A stretch of 64,000 nt of DNA, taken from NCBI GenBank assembly GCA_034401135.1, contig JAWZSP010000001.1, forward strand, positions 6,686,274 through 6,750,273, read 5' to 3'. This stretch comes from Volutella citrinella. Taxonomy: Eukaryota; Ascomycota; Sordariomycetes; Hypocreales; Nectriaceae. The notes beneath the pieces are model-generated. The model was not told the DNA's origin, made no database searches, and worked only from the letters and a program-made list of their open reading frames with translations. A program made the position numbers and the translations under genes. Shown one piece after another: positions 49,801-59,310 of this stretch (position 1 is its first letter; the number at the start of each line of letters is the position of its first letter).

Positions 49801-49850
49801 TACTTAAAGAAATTAAAAGAGTTTTTATAATAAGAAGAGAAGGATTAACT
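43900..49850 (+). mobile_element. RIP-dead Gypsy (chromovirus) LTR retrotransposon internal region
   Basis: No frame is open, but the conceptual order of a chromovirus is legible. A gag-like region begins at about 44150. A zinc knuckle at 44849-44902 has its cysteine codons changed to Tyr (TGT to TAT) while the GHFK part remains. Reverse transcriptase lies at about 47160-47900, with KTAFRTKF and a catalytic YLDD now reading YLNN at 47578-47589 by G-to-A changes. RNase H and integrase remnants follow (DxxTK-like region at about 48830-48890), and chromodomain-like sequence (LLENLTYYLKKLKEF) lies at about 49755-49820. All the changes fit RIP. The long terminal repeats could not be delimited. Confidence 0.85.
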
Positions 49851-50151
49851 AACCTTATAAAAGACTAATTAATAATATTTATAGCTCTAATAGACTGAAT
49901 ATCTACTATAGCCCGAACCTCCTCTTATTTAGTAACTTTTAACTCTTTAATAAACTAGAGATTATACTTTAATATTACTAAACCCTTATTATAAAATAGA
50001 TGCTTTTAATAATAAATATATATTAAATAACTTAGATACTTATTTATTTAATACTAGATCTTAAGAATTTCACTTTTAGTTACTTCTTTCTTAGCTTCTA
50101 AATGATCTTTTACTTTAACTAAATAATTAATTAAAAATAAAAAGTTAAGAA

Positions 50152-50325
50152 TTAAGTGTGGAAACCCAGGTCGGGGTTAGGCCGACCTTGGGAAATCGAG
50201 GGGTACACTTTTTTTTAAAAAACAGAAAATAAACCTTATAGCGATTTAAAATGATTTATTTCTTAAGTTCTACCTCTTCCCTTTTCTTTATATCTATTTT
50301 TATTAATTAGTTATTAAGTTTTAAT
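50152..50325 (+). repeat. Hairpin module, copy B
   Basis: Begins TTAAGTGTGGAAACCC and contains a perfect 7-bp stem, AGGTCGG/CCGACCT, around the loop GGTTAGG at 50173-50193. It precedes degraded copy 2 of the unknown gene. Copies A and C each carry base changes in the stem that look like RIP. Confidence 0.85.
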
Positions 50326-50493
50326 TATAGACCTCAGGTTAGGGGATTAATATAAAACCCTAATTAGGACTAGTGTTAACACAAAACCTTAATTGGGACT
50401 AGTACCTAATGCAAAACCCTCTTAAATAGATCTATTATTTAAACTACCTTATAATATTATTCTCTGTTATCTATAGTATTTATTTACTTATAA

Positions 50494-53371
50494 TATGGCC
50501 CCAGCCCCTAGAAATATAAGCAGTTAGCTAAGGCTTAATCTAACTAAATAGGAATACCTTAAGTAATAGTATGCCTAGATTAAAGTATATATATAGTGTT
50601 TCTATTAATAGCATTATAATGCATCCTTAGTAATTAAGCTGCGCGCAGGCATATTTAAGTTAAATATATTCTAATACTATGTGCCTTACCTGTTAGCACT
50701 CCTAGGCACTACTAACTTATTTATCAGCCTGTATATAGATCTAAATATCTTAATCCCTATACTAGCTAAAAAGCCGCCCTCCCCTTAGCTTATAGCAGAA
50801 CTACCTTACGATTAGTAAGACGCACTATAGTATAGTCAATTTATCTAGAACCTGGTTGAGAATATAAAGGCGATCTAATTAATATAAAACGATAGTTAAG
50901 ATTGTAATTGCCTTTTTAAGAACTTTTATACCTAACTTAAGATCGTGTCTAAAGGTAGTAATATAATAGATACTATTATATTAAAAAGCCAGGCAAATAC
51001 TAATTAAAATAATACTTAAGATAAGGAGCTGTAGTTACTAATTAATATAGTTAATTAACTGCTTATCAGTCTATATAATAGATCATATTTAGGTTGGTTA
51101 AGTATTATACTTATATAAGAAAGGTCCTTACAAGCTGACTCTATGTATATAAATAGAGGCAATCAGTCCTAGGCTTTTAGTAATAGTATAAGTATATTAA
51201 GTAACCTAGTATTAGGCTAGAGCTTATAGTTAGTGCTTTTAGCTTAAGGAATAGCGCATTTAGGGGCAAGTATAGGTATATAAATACCTTAGCAGTCCTG
51301 CTAGTAGACTAAGTAGCTGCTATTATTATTAGGTTAGCAGTCAGGGTCCTATATACTTAATACCTAGATAAAGCCTTCTTAAAACTCGCTTACTACTATA
51401 GCTACTATAGCCTAGGATTATTATTAAGGTAGAGAGATATTAAGTATGTCTAGGATTATTAGCCCTATAGTTAAACTAGGCATAGCTAGGCTTAATATAA
51501 TTATTAGCTTTAATATAACCAGCCTAAGTATAATAGAATAAAGAAGTAAGGTAGTAGAAAAGCTAATACTAAAAGATCTTATTATATTCTTATTCTAAGA
51601 GTGGACTAGTAAGGTAAGCTGCACGTACTAAGAGTATAAAGACAGCCACTAGTCGCAGTTAAATAAGGCTATAGAGGTACTCAGGGTAGAACTGAGCTGC
51701 ATATTACTGCTTAATATAGTTAAGAGGCTTAAGGGTTAAGTATCTAATAGTAATAGGCATAAGGATTAGTTACTAGTCATCCTTGACCTAGTATAAGACC
51801 TCTTATAGCCAGGGTACTGTAATACAATACTTAGGACAGTACTAATATAGTATAACAGCTCTTATAAAGCAGTTATAGAGGGGCTTATAGATAATAAGCT
51901 GTCGCTGCCCTATCTATATATACACTTATATTATAGCGAGTAGCAGGGCGAGCAGAGTGCTATATAGTTAACATATAATATTAACAGCCTCTGCAGCTTC
52001 TTTATATCGCTCGCGGTTATATAAATAGGGATCTAGTAGTATATATAGCTATATATTATACTAAACTTAGTTAAGAATATGCACCTTAGTATCCTAGTAC
52101 TAGAGTCAGTGCAGGGACCTAATAGTATTAAGGCGTAGCCTCTATATAATATATTAAATTACTACTTCAGGCGCATAGTCAGCCTTGTTAATACCTTTAT
52201 CTAGGTCTTCTTCCCTACCCTATTCTGAATACTTATAATAGAGCTATATAGCTAGACAGCGATCTGCTAAGATGTTTTTATATACTAGTATAAAAAGGTA
52301 GTAATACTAGCTATATAGGCTGCGATTAATAATAATAATATCCTTTAGTATATCCCTAAGATATACGCAATTACTATATTAGATAGCAGCGCACCTTAGG
52401 AAGTACTTATAGTAGGCAAGGTAAAGCTAGTAGAGTAGGCTGAGATAGAAGATAATTTTAGGGTAGCTGGTAAGAAGAGGAGCCAGCTAGGTGCTAGGAA
52501 CTTAGGGGCATAGTATAAGTACTTATATATCACCCTGTAGTTATAATACCTTAATACTTTATAATACAGGATCTAGTATAGGGCAGCGGCCTATAGTAAG
52601 TTTAAAGGTATACAGCTATATATAGCTATAAAGAATACTAAGCTAGCCTAGATATAGCTAAGGTTAGATATAATACTAAAGAAGTAGTAGTAGTACTAGG
52701 TCTAGGCTATGGATAAGATATACCTTAAGCTAGAATCAACTTATATTAATATCAGGCGCTAGTATACACTAGTAAAGAAGGGTCTGCAGGGCAAGGTCTT
52801 GCTATAATAGCGATGCTGCTTAGATAAAGTATAGCAGCAGTGCCTATAGTAGAGCTATATATAGGACTGGCAGTGTATTAGCAAGGATGTTAAAGGCTAT
52901 AAAGCTTTAATTATAAGGATAATATATCCTTTTATAACGCTTTGCAATGCTCAGGGTATGATAGTAATACTGCGGCTAGGGAGCTAGGAGATAGAGAACA
53001 GGCTTGTATATAGTTAGTTTTATAACCTTATTAAGGTGCTATTTAACGTAGCTAAGCAGTATCCCTTCTAAAACAGGTATATAGAGAGTATATCGCTTAA
53101 CCTATTATATCTTTATAACTAGAATAACTTAATAAAAAGGATCTATATATACTAGTTGTAGGTGTAATATATATATTAACTTAGCAAGCTATACATTTAT
53201 TAAAATATCCTAACTTATGCAAATAACCTGCTGATCTAAAAGCTACCTGAGTATCAGTTTATATATAGTATCCGGTTGGAGGATAGAATGTCTCTTATAT
53301 TACTGCAGCGTATTATAAAACTGTTCTAAGTAGACCTGCTACTAGAACAACCCGAGGGTCTGGGATCCAAG
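50494..53371 (+). pseudogene. Copy 2 of the unknown telomere-proximal gene, moderately RIP-mutated, 3'-truncated
   Basis: From about 50720 onward it matches the intact copy (about 54000-56648) almost base for base once C-to-T and G-to-A changes are allowed, including the same TAA between the two ORFs. Its first about 220 bases (from the ATG at 50494) differ from the intact copy beyond RIP, so the two 5' ends come from different variants. It stops at the equivalent of 56648, exactly where hairpin module copy C begins. Stops throughout make it non-functional. Confidence 0.88.
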
Positions 53372-53550
53372 TTAAGTGTGGAAACCCAGGTCAGGGTTAG
53401 GCCGACCTTAGGAAATCGAGGGGTACACTTTTTTTGAAAAATAGAAAATAAACCTTATAGCGATTTAAACTGATTTATTTCTTAATTTCTACCTCTTCCC
53501 TTTTTTTCATATCTATTTTTGCTAATTAGTTATCGATTTTTAAAGATCGT
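53372..53550 (+). repeat. Hairpin module, copy C, upstream of the intact unit
   Basis: About 175 bp, starting TTAAGTGTGG, with the core AGGTCAGGGTTAGGCCGACCT at 53387-53407 (one stem position changed relative to copy B). It joins directly to the truncated end of copy 2 on its left and to the 44-bp tandem repeat on its right. Confidence 0.85.
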
Positions 53551-53559
53551 AGGGTATTA

Positions 53560-53706
53560 GTGGGTCTCACGCAAAAACATCATTGGCCCTGAGACTGGGC
53601 CGGTGGGTCTCACGCAAAAATCACCATTGGCCCTGCGACTGGGCCGGTGGGTCTCACGCAAAAATCACCATTGGCCCTGAGACTGGGCCGGTGGTCTCAC
53701 GCAATA
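53560..53706 (+). repeat. 44-bp tandem repeat, 3.4 units, before the intact ORFs
   Basis: Units at 53560-53602 (43 bp), 53603-53646, 53647-53690 and a partial to 53706, each starting GTGGGTCTCACGCAAAA and ending GACTGGGCCG. A degraded, differently sized version (about 29 bp, also with a GCAAAA-like centre) occupies the same place in copy 2 at about 50345-50425. A promoter or recombination role is possible. Confidence 0.85.
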
Positions 53707-53773
53707 ACAACTCGACCTGGGCATACCCAAACAACGTAAAACAAACAGAGCTTTTTAATAAAGACCTATTATT

Positions 53774-54397
53774 ATGCCGGCTCACGCTACAATCCCTTCT
53801 ATACCTAGGCGCCGAGGTAGACCAAAATTAGATTTAACCGAAGAACAGCGAGCAGAACGACGACGCGCACTCGAGAGAGCGCGATCCTATCGTCACTATC
53901 ACCAGCAACAAGCACGAGCCATCGCGCCGACCGAGACGCGCGCAGGCATTCACCACAACGCGCCTCACCTACCAGCACTGCCGTCTACCACTGATCCAGT
54001 CATCGGTCTGCATATAGAACCGAATATCTCGATCCCTGTGCCGGCTGAAGAGCCGCCCTCCCCTCGGCCCGTGGCAGAACCACCTCGCGACCAGCAAGAC
54101 GCGCTGCAGCATGGTCGACCCGTCTGGAACCCGGTCGAGAATACAAGGGCGATCCAATCGACACAAGACGACAGTCAAGATCGCAATCGCCTTTTCGAGA
54201 ACTCTCGTACCCAACTCGAGATCGTGTCTAAAGGCGGCGATGCAGCAGATGCCGTCGTGCTGGAAAGCCAGGCGAATGCCGACCAAAACAATACTCGAGA
54301 CGAGGAGCTGCGGTCACTAACCGATACGGTTGATCAACTGCTTATCAGTCCACACAATGGATCACGTTCGGGTTGGTTAAGCATCGTGCTTATATAA
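53774..54397 (+). CDS. Unknown protein with AT-hook-like motif (first ORF of the telomere-proximal unit)
   Basis: A 207-residue frame. Residues 12-18 are RRRGRPK, an AT-hook-like minor-groove binding motif, followed by a charged helix (LTEEQRAERRRALERARSYR) and a Gln/Arg-rich part; the rest is Pro-, Asn- and Gln-rich and probably disordered. It ends at a TAA that is in frame with the next ORF only 24 bases before that ORF's first ATG. The coding sequence between looks continuous, so ORF1 and ORF2 were probably one protein, or are read as one by readthrough. I found no intron that removes the stop with correct phase. DNA or chromatin binding is inferred from the motif alone. Confidence 0.65.
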   Translation: MPAHATIPSIPRRRGRPKLDLTEEQRAERRRALERARSYRHYHQQQARAIAPTETRAGIHHNAPHLPALPSTTDPVIGLHIEPNISIPVPAEEPPSPRPVAEPPRDQQDALQHGRPVWNPVENTRAIQSTQDDSQDRNRLFENSRTQLEIVSKGGDAADAVVLESQANADQNNTRDEELRSLTDTVDQLLISPHNGSRSGWLSIVLI

Positions 54398-54421
54398 GAA
54401 AGGTCCCCACAGGCTGACCCT

Positions 54422-57400
54422 ATGCACATAGACGGAGGCAATCGGTCCCAGGCCTCCAGCAGTAGTGTGGGTGCATTGAGTGACCCAGTACTGGGCTGGA
54501 GCCCGCAGTCGGCGCCTTCGGCTCAAGGAACAGCGCGTTCGGGGGCGAGTGCAGGCACGCAAACGCCTCGGCAGTCCCGCCAGCAGACCGAGCAGCCGCC
54601 GTCGTCGTCAGGTCGGCGGTCGGGGTCCCATACGCTTGATGCCTGGATAAAGCCCTCCCAAAGCTCGCCCACCGCCGCGGCTACCATGGCCCGGGATCAT
54701 CATCAAGGTAGAGAGACGTTGAGCGTGTCTGGGATCATCAGCCCTACGGTCGAACCGGGCGCAGCCAGGCTCAACACAATCGTCAGCTCCAACGCGACCA
54801 GCCCGAGTATAACAGAACGAAGAAGCGAGGCGGTGGAGGAGCCAATGCCGGAAGATCCTGCTGTACTCTTATTCCGAGAGTGGACCGGCGAGGTAGGCTG
54901 CACGCGCCGGGAGCATGAAGACGGCCACCAGTCGCAGTTGAACAAGGCCACGGAGGCACTCGGGGCGGAACCGAGCTGCGCATCGCTGCTTGATGTAGCC
55001 AAGAGGCTCGAGGGTCGGGTATCTAACAGCAATGGGCGTGAGGATCGGTTGCCAGTCGTCCTCGACCCAGCACAAGACCTCTTACGGCCAGGGTACCGCA
55101 ACGCAACGCTGGGGACGGCACCGACACGGCATAGCAGCTCCTGTAAGGCAGCCATGGAGGGGCTTACAGACCATGAGCCGTCGCCGCCCTATCTGTGCAT
55201 GCACTCGCACTACGGCGAGCAGCAGGGCGAGCAGAGCGCTATACAGTCGACGTACGATGTCGACAGCCTCTGCAGCTTCCCCGTGTCGCTCGCGGTCGCG
55301 CAGATGGGGATCCAGTGGTATACACAGCCGCACGTTGTACTGAACCTGGTCGAGAACGTGCACCTCAGCATCCCGGTGCCGGAGTCGGTGCAGGGACCCG
55401 ACGGTATTAAGGCGCAGCCCCTGCACAACATACCAAACTACTGCTTCGGGCGCGTGGTCGGCCTCGTCGACACCTTCATCTGGGTCTTCTTCCCCGCGCT
55501 ATTCCGAACGCCCGTAACGGAGCCGTACAGCCAGACGGCGATCCGCCGAGACGTCTTTGTGTGCTGGTACGAGGAGGTGGTGATGCCGGCTATGCAGGCC
55601 GCGATCGACGACAACAACATCCTCCAGTACATCCCCAAGACGCACGCGATCGCTACGTCAGACAGCAGCGCACCTCGGGAAGCACTTGCAGCAGGCGAGG
55701 TGAAGCCAGCAGAGCAGGCCGAGATGGAAGACGATTTCGGGGCAGCCGGCAAGAAGAGGAGCCAGCCGGGTGCCGGGAACTCGGGGGCACGGCGCAAGCA
55801 CTTCTATATCACCCTGCAGCCGCAATACCTCGACGCTCTGTGGTGCGGGATCCAGTATAGGGCGGCGGCCTACAGTGAGTTTGAGGGTGTGCGGCTGTAC
55901 ATGGCCGCAAAGAACACCAAGCTGGCCTGGATGCAGCCGAGGTTAGATGTAATGCTGGAGAAGTGGCAGCGGCACTGGGTCCAGGCCGTGGACGAGACAT
56001 ACCTCAAGCCAGAATCAACCTATATCGACATCGGGCGCCAGTGCACGCCGGCAGAGAAGGGTCCGCAGGGCAGGGTCTTGCTATGGCGGCGATGCTGCTT
56101 GGACAAGGCATGGCGGCGGCGCCTGCAGTGGAGCCGTATACAGGACCGGCGGTGCATCAGCGAGGATGTCAAGGGCCGCAAAGCCCCAATCACGAGGACG
56201 ACGTATCCCTTTGTGACGCTCCGCGACGCTTGGGGCATGACGGTAACGCCGCGACCGGGGAGCTGGGAGATGGAGAACGGGCTCGTGTATAGTCAGTTCT
56301 ACGACCTCATCAAGGTGCCGTTCGACGCGGCCAAGCAGTATCCCTTCCAGAACAGGCACACAGAGAGCATGTCGCTTGACCCGTCGTATCTCCGCGACCA
56401 GAATAACTCGACGAAAGGGATCCACGCACACCAGTCGCGGGTGCAATGCGCATACCGACTCAGCAAGCTACGCATCCATCGGAACATCCCGACCTGCGCA
56501 GATGACCCGCCGATCCAAGAGCTACCCGAGCATCAGTTCACGTACGGCATCCGGTCGGAGGACAGGGTGTCTCTCGCACTGCTGCGGCGTATCACAGAAC
56601 TGTTCCGAGCGGACCCGCCACTAGAACAACCCGAGGGTCTGGGGTCCGAGGGCATCGTGGACAGGCCCTTCTTCTCAATACCGTCTGCTACCATGGCACG
56701 ATTTCTTCGAGCGAGCGTTAATCGGTATTGCTTCCTGTTCGAGCACATCAAGTCCCAGACAGGGTTAAAGTACTCACTTCCCGAGACGATCACCATGGCC
56801 GTGGCGCTCCGCGGACTTCGCTTCAGCTACGACTCGTCATTGATCGGCAGTGAGAGTGTGCTGTGGAGCGACAGGTGGGAGTCAACACGGCGCACTCGTA
56901 CGCAAGAGGGGGGCACCGAAGAGACAAAGACGCAGCGGGAAGGTCTGGGTCTGGGCAAAACCTCGAAGCTGCATGGATTTGGCTGGTGGCTGCCGGGGAA
57001 GTTTGACTGGAACATCTGGCGATTCCACTCGGAAGTGGGGGATCGACTGGCCGTCGGAAACGATCTGCTCCGTCAGGACTACAAACGGCAGTGGCAAGTG
57101 CTCAAGGACATCCGGGATGTCCACGTACGTATGTGGCAGGCCCAGAGCTGGGTCGGCCGATTCCAGGTAATGGAGAACGCGGCAGCTAAAAGGGTATGGC
57201 TCGAGTATCTCCATTCGACCGTTATCGAGCTCTTCCAACGCGATGTCTGGCGCGTGGCCCTTAAGAGCACAAAATGGAAGACGGGCTCCGACGTCACAGA
57301 TGAGGCCGCCAGTCGCTATCCCGACTCCGATGCGCCCAACCTTTGCTACGATGGACTCTGTGATCTATTCCATGACCGGATGAGCGATACCAGCCACACT

Positions 57401-58498
57401 TGGCCTCACTTGATTACCGGGAATAAGCTACGATCGACGGAGGTGATGGACTTGTTTCACGATCTGTTCTCCCACAGCAGTTCGCATACAGCCCTAGGAG
57501 AGCGGAAAGGGTGGTATTCACTCCCTTTTCGGATTGCAGCACGGCGCAGTATCGAACTTATCACATTCTACTTTGGTCTCGTAGAGGCCCAACGATGGTA
57601 TAAGGACCTCAGTCGATTAGTCTTCCTCACTCACTGGATCTTGCCTTGGCCATCATCTACAGAGCTTATCGGCACCACGAAGGAAAATAAGCAGAAGGAC
57701 TTGAAGCGGCGGCTGATGTGGGCATCGATCATCTATATCGAGCCGACTAGCACGTCTCTGGGTTTTCCCAATCCTACCGTAGCACCGCGTAAGCTCGAGG
57801 ACCCAGACGTGCGCATCTCTGTACAAAGCAGCCTTTCACGGGTACTGGCACCTTTATGCCGCCAGCGATTTGGCGGTTCAGGTTGGAAAGACGACGAGGA
57901 CAACACAAACAGCCAGTTTCATTGGTCGACGCGCGACTTGCTTTTGAGCTCGAATCAGACAGTGCATATAGACGCATTGCGGCTGGGTCGTGCTGTAGAG
58001 CCGTACAACAATGGCAGCTTGTTTCCCGTCGTCGAAGGTGGCCGACCGCCGCAGCTTCGTCTGGTCAGCGCCATACGCAAGAAGACTCTGGACGAGCTTG
58101 AGGCTGTATTCAACAAGACGCTGGAGGCAGATCAGGCTAGGCGGCAGCGTAAGATCAGCATGGCGCGGTCCAGCCAAGCAGTCTACACGTCTTCCCCCAC
58201 GGCATCCTTCCCGTCTCGCCACTCGGTGGCCGTGGCAAGCGAGTCAACGGTATCTCGAGCTGGATCTACCGGATTTTCACAAGGATCTATTTGTTTGGAA
58301 GAAATTCGAGAACAGCGTCGATTGGTGTTAGAGAAGCTATTAGAGGAGGAGGATGAAGATGCCTCTAATACATCGGACGGGACCGAGGGGACAGCCTTCA
58401 CCATACAGACTATGGACAGCACGGGCTCGTGGCGGCCGCAGAAACGGCTAAGGAAGCAAGTCAAGCAGGAACGGGAAGAAAAGAAAAGAAACGCCTGA
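54422..58498 (+). CDS. Unknown 1358-residue protein (second ORF of the telomere-proximal unit)
   Basis: A long intronless frame, GC-rich and free of RIP, though two degraded copies lie next to it. Residues 1-240 are Ser/Gly/Gln-rich and likely disordered. From about 270 it looks folded, with repeated Trp/Tyr/Arg-rich helices and segments such as FVCWYEEVVMPAMQAAIDDN, KHFYITLQPQYLDALWCGIQ, LHGFGWWLPGKFDWNIWRFH and LTHWILPWPSS. A coiled-coil-like EEIREQRRLVLEKLLEEEDED and a strongly basic tail (KRLRKQVKQE) end the protein, suggesting nuclear location. I recognise no transposase, reverse transcriptase, helicase or recombinase motif, and it is not the telomere-linked RecQ helicase. Repetition in one orientation toward the telomere suggests an element-borne or subtelomeric multicopy gene. 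Confidence 0.8.
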   Translation: MHIDGGNRSQASSSSVGALSDPVLGWSPQSAPSAQGTARSGASAGTQTPRQSRQQTEQPPSSSGRRSGSHTLDAWIKPSQSSPTAAATMARDHHQGRETLSVSGIISPTVEPGAARLNTIVSSNATSPSITERRSEAVEEPMPEDPAVLLFREWTGEVGCTRREHEDGHQSQLNKATEALGAEPSCASLLDVAKRLEGRVSNSNGREDRLPVVLDPAQDLLRPGYRNATLGTAPTRHSSSCKAAMEGLTDHEPSPPYLCMHSHYGEQQGEQSAIQSTYDVDSLCSFPVSLAVAQMGIQWYTQPHVVLNLVENVHLSIPVPESVQGPDGIKAQPLHNIPNYCFGRVVGLVDTFIWVFFPALFRTPVTEPYSQTAIRRDVFVCWYEEVVMPAMQAAIDDNNILQYIPKTHAIATSDSSAPREALAAGEVKPAEQAEMEDDFGAAGKKRSQPGAGNSGARRKHFYITLQPQYLDALWCGIQYRAAAYSEFEGVRLYMAAKNTKLAWMQPRLDVMLEKWQRHWVQAVDETYLKPESTYIDIGRQCTPAEKGPQGRVLLWRRCCLDKAWRRRLQWSRIQDRRCISEDVKGRKAPITRTTYPFVTLRDAWGMTVTPRPGSWEMENGLVYSQFYDLIKVPFDAAKQYPFQNRHTESMSLDPSYLRDQNNSTKGIHAHQSRVQCAYRLSKLRIHRNIPTCADDPPIQELPEHQFTYGIRSEDRVSLALLRRITELFRADPPLEQPEGLGSEGIVDRPFFSIPSATMARFLRASVNRYCFLFEHIKSQTGLKYSLPETITMAVALRGLRFSYDSSLIGSESVLWSDRWESTRRTRTQEGGTEETKTQREGLGLGKTSKLHGFGWWLPGKFDWNIWRFHSEVGDRLAVGNDLLRQDYKRQWQVLKDIRDVHVRMWQAQSWVGRFQVMENAAAKRVWLEYLHSTVIELFQRDVWRVALKSTKWKTGSDVTDEAASRYPDSDAPNLCYDGLCDLFHDRMSDTSHTWPHLITGNKLRSTEVMDLFHDLFSHSSSHTALGERKGWYSLPFRIAARRSIELITFYFGLVEAQRWYKDLSRLVFLTHWILPWPSSTELIGTTKENKQKDLKRRLMWASIIYIEPTSTSLGFPNPTVAPRKLEDPDVRISVQSSLSRVLAPLCRQRFGGSGWKDDEDNTNSQFHWSTRDLLLSSNQTVHIDALRLGRAVEPYNNGSLFPVVEGGRPPQLRLVSAIRKKTLDELEAVFNKTLEADQARRQRKISMARSSQAVYTSSPTASFPSRHSVAVASESTVSRAGSTGFSQGSICLEEIREQRRLVLEKLLEEEDEDASNTSDGTEGTAFTIQTMDSTGSWRPQKRLRKQVKQEREEKKRNA

Positions 58499-59310
58499 AT
58501 GCAAACGCGGGGTTCGTATACGTATAGCGAGAGCATGTCCATAGAAACCTCATATCAAAGAGTAGCGTAGATTCAGGCTAGATATCATTTATCTGGCCGA
58601 TAATAATCACACATTTGTCAAGTGTGCCTAAAGCCTTTAGGGCTTATCCTCGATGTCGTCTAGAGGCTAGGTGGCCTATCTCAGTTTGGGTGTCCGTAAG
58701 AGCGTTGGCAGCCCGTATACTAGCGTGCTCATCGCAGAAGTTGAGCTGCTTCTTAAGCAGATCGATCGTGGCTAGTATATCGACATCCATAGCATTCTTC
58801 TCCGTCATGATTGGGTTTGAACTTTTTGCTCGAGGTTAAATGGCATAAAAGAGTGTGTCAAGGGTATGTAGGGAGAGTAAAAACAGAAGGGATGGCATGA
58901 GGGGCGAGACGATTAGGGGGGCAAGAGTTCAAGGGCGGCGGTCAGTGGAACATGTCTCGGAATAGTATTGATGCGGATTCGAAGTTGGCCCTACGCCCTG
59001 CTCTGTAGACACACGATGAGCACGATGAGGATCATATTTACAGAAGGTTGCGCATATATATGAAGTTACAGCTCTATGTCATATGGCGAGGCCCGTATAC
59101 CCCACAAGAGGATTTGATTGCTGTATCTACAGGGAGTGTACGTCGTTGGCTAGGTGCGTGGCGAGACAGCCAATAATCAGTGCAGTTGGTTGACGTGGCA
59201 TCACAAATACCCCGCAGTATCCACCACCGCCTCACTCTTCTCTTCCTCTTTACATCAACAGTCATCAGGTCGCGTACGAAATATAAAAGCCCGAAGTCTT
59301 GACGGTGAGA
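58499..59310. other. Intergenic, with a possible small reverse-strand gene
   Basis: Contains the 3' flank of the unknown large gene and the promoter of the next gene. A protein-like small frame on the reverse strand is listed separately. Nothing else recognised. Confidence 0.45.
58644..58808 (-). CDS. Possible small protein, 54 residues
   Basis: A short frame starting MTEKNAMDVDILATIDLLKK and containing DEHASIRAANALTDTQTEIG. Its composition is helical, charged and unlike the noise frames around it. After the stop the same frame continues protein-like to 58578, so the stop may have truncated a longer protein of about 75 residues. It is tail to tail with the large unknown ORF. No homologue or domain is recognised and it may be chance. 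Confidence 0.3.
   Translation of the reverse strand: MTEKNAMDVDILATIDLLKKQLNFCDEHASIRAANALTDTQTEIGHLASRRHRG

Noticed and set aside
37545..50150. AT-rich tract as mitochondrial DNA or a centromere core
   Set aside because: Readable RIP-mutated retrotransposon and gene copies explain its composition; no mitochondrial genes are seen. A centromere right beside a telomere is unlikely.
41781..53550. Hairpin modules as the LTRs of the Gypsy element
   Set aside because: The module also precedes the intact unknown unit where no retrotransposon is present, so it belongs to that unit. Modules A and B enclose more than the Gypsy element.
53583..53831. 82-residue ORF before the AT-hook ORF
   Set aside because: It is mostly translation of the 44-bp tandem repeat, in another frame from the real ORF.
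53372..58498. Interpretation of the intact unit as a telomere-linked RecQ helicase or a Starship captain
   Set aside because: No Walker A, DEAH-type box or helicase motifs, and no tyrosine-recombinase motif, are visible in either ORF.
54703..58542. Many reverse-strand ORFs over the 1358-residue gene
   Set aside because: Shadows of a GC-rich coding sequence; none has motifs or splice logic.
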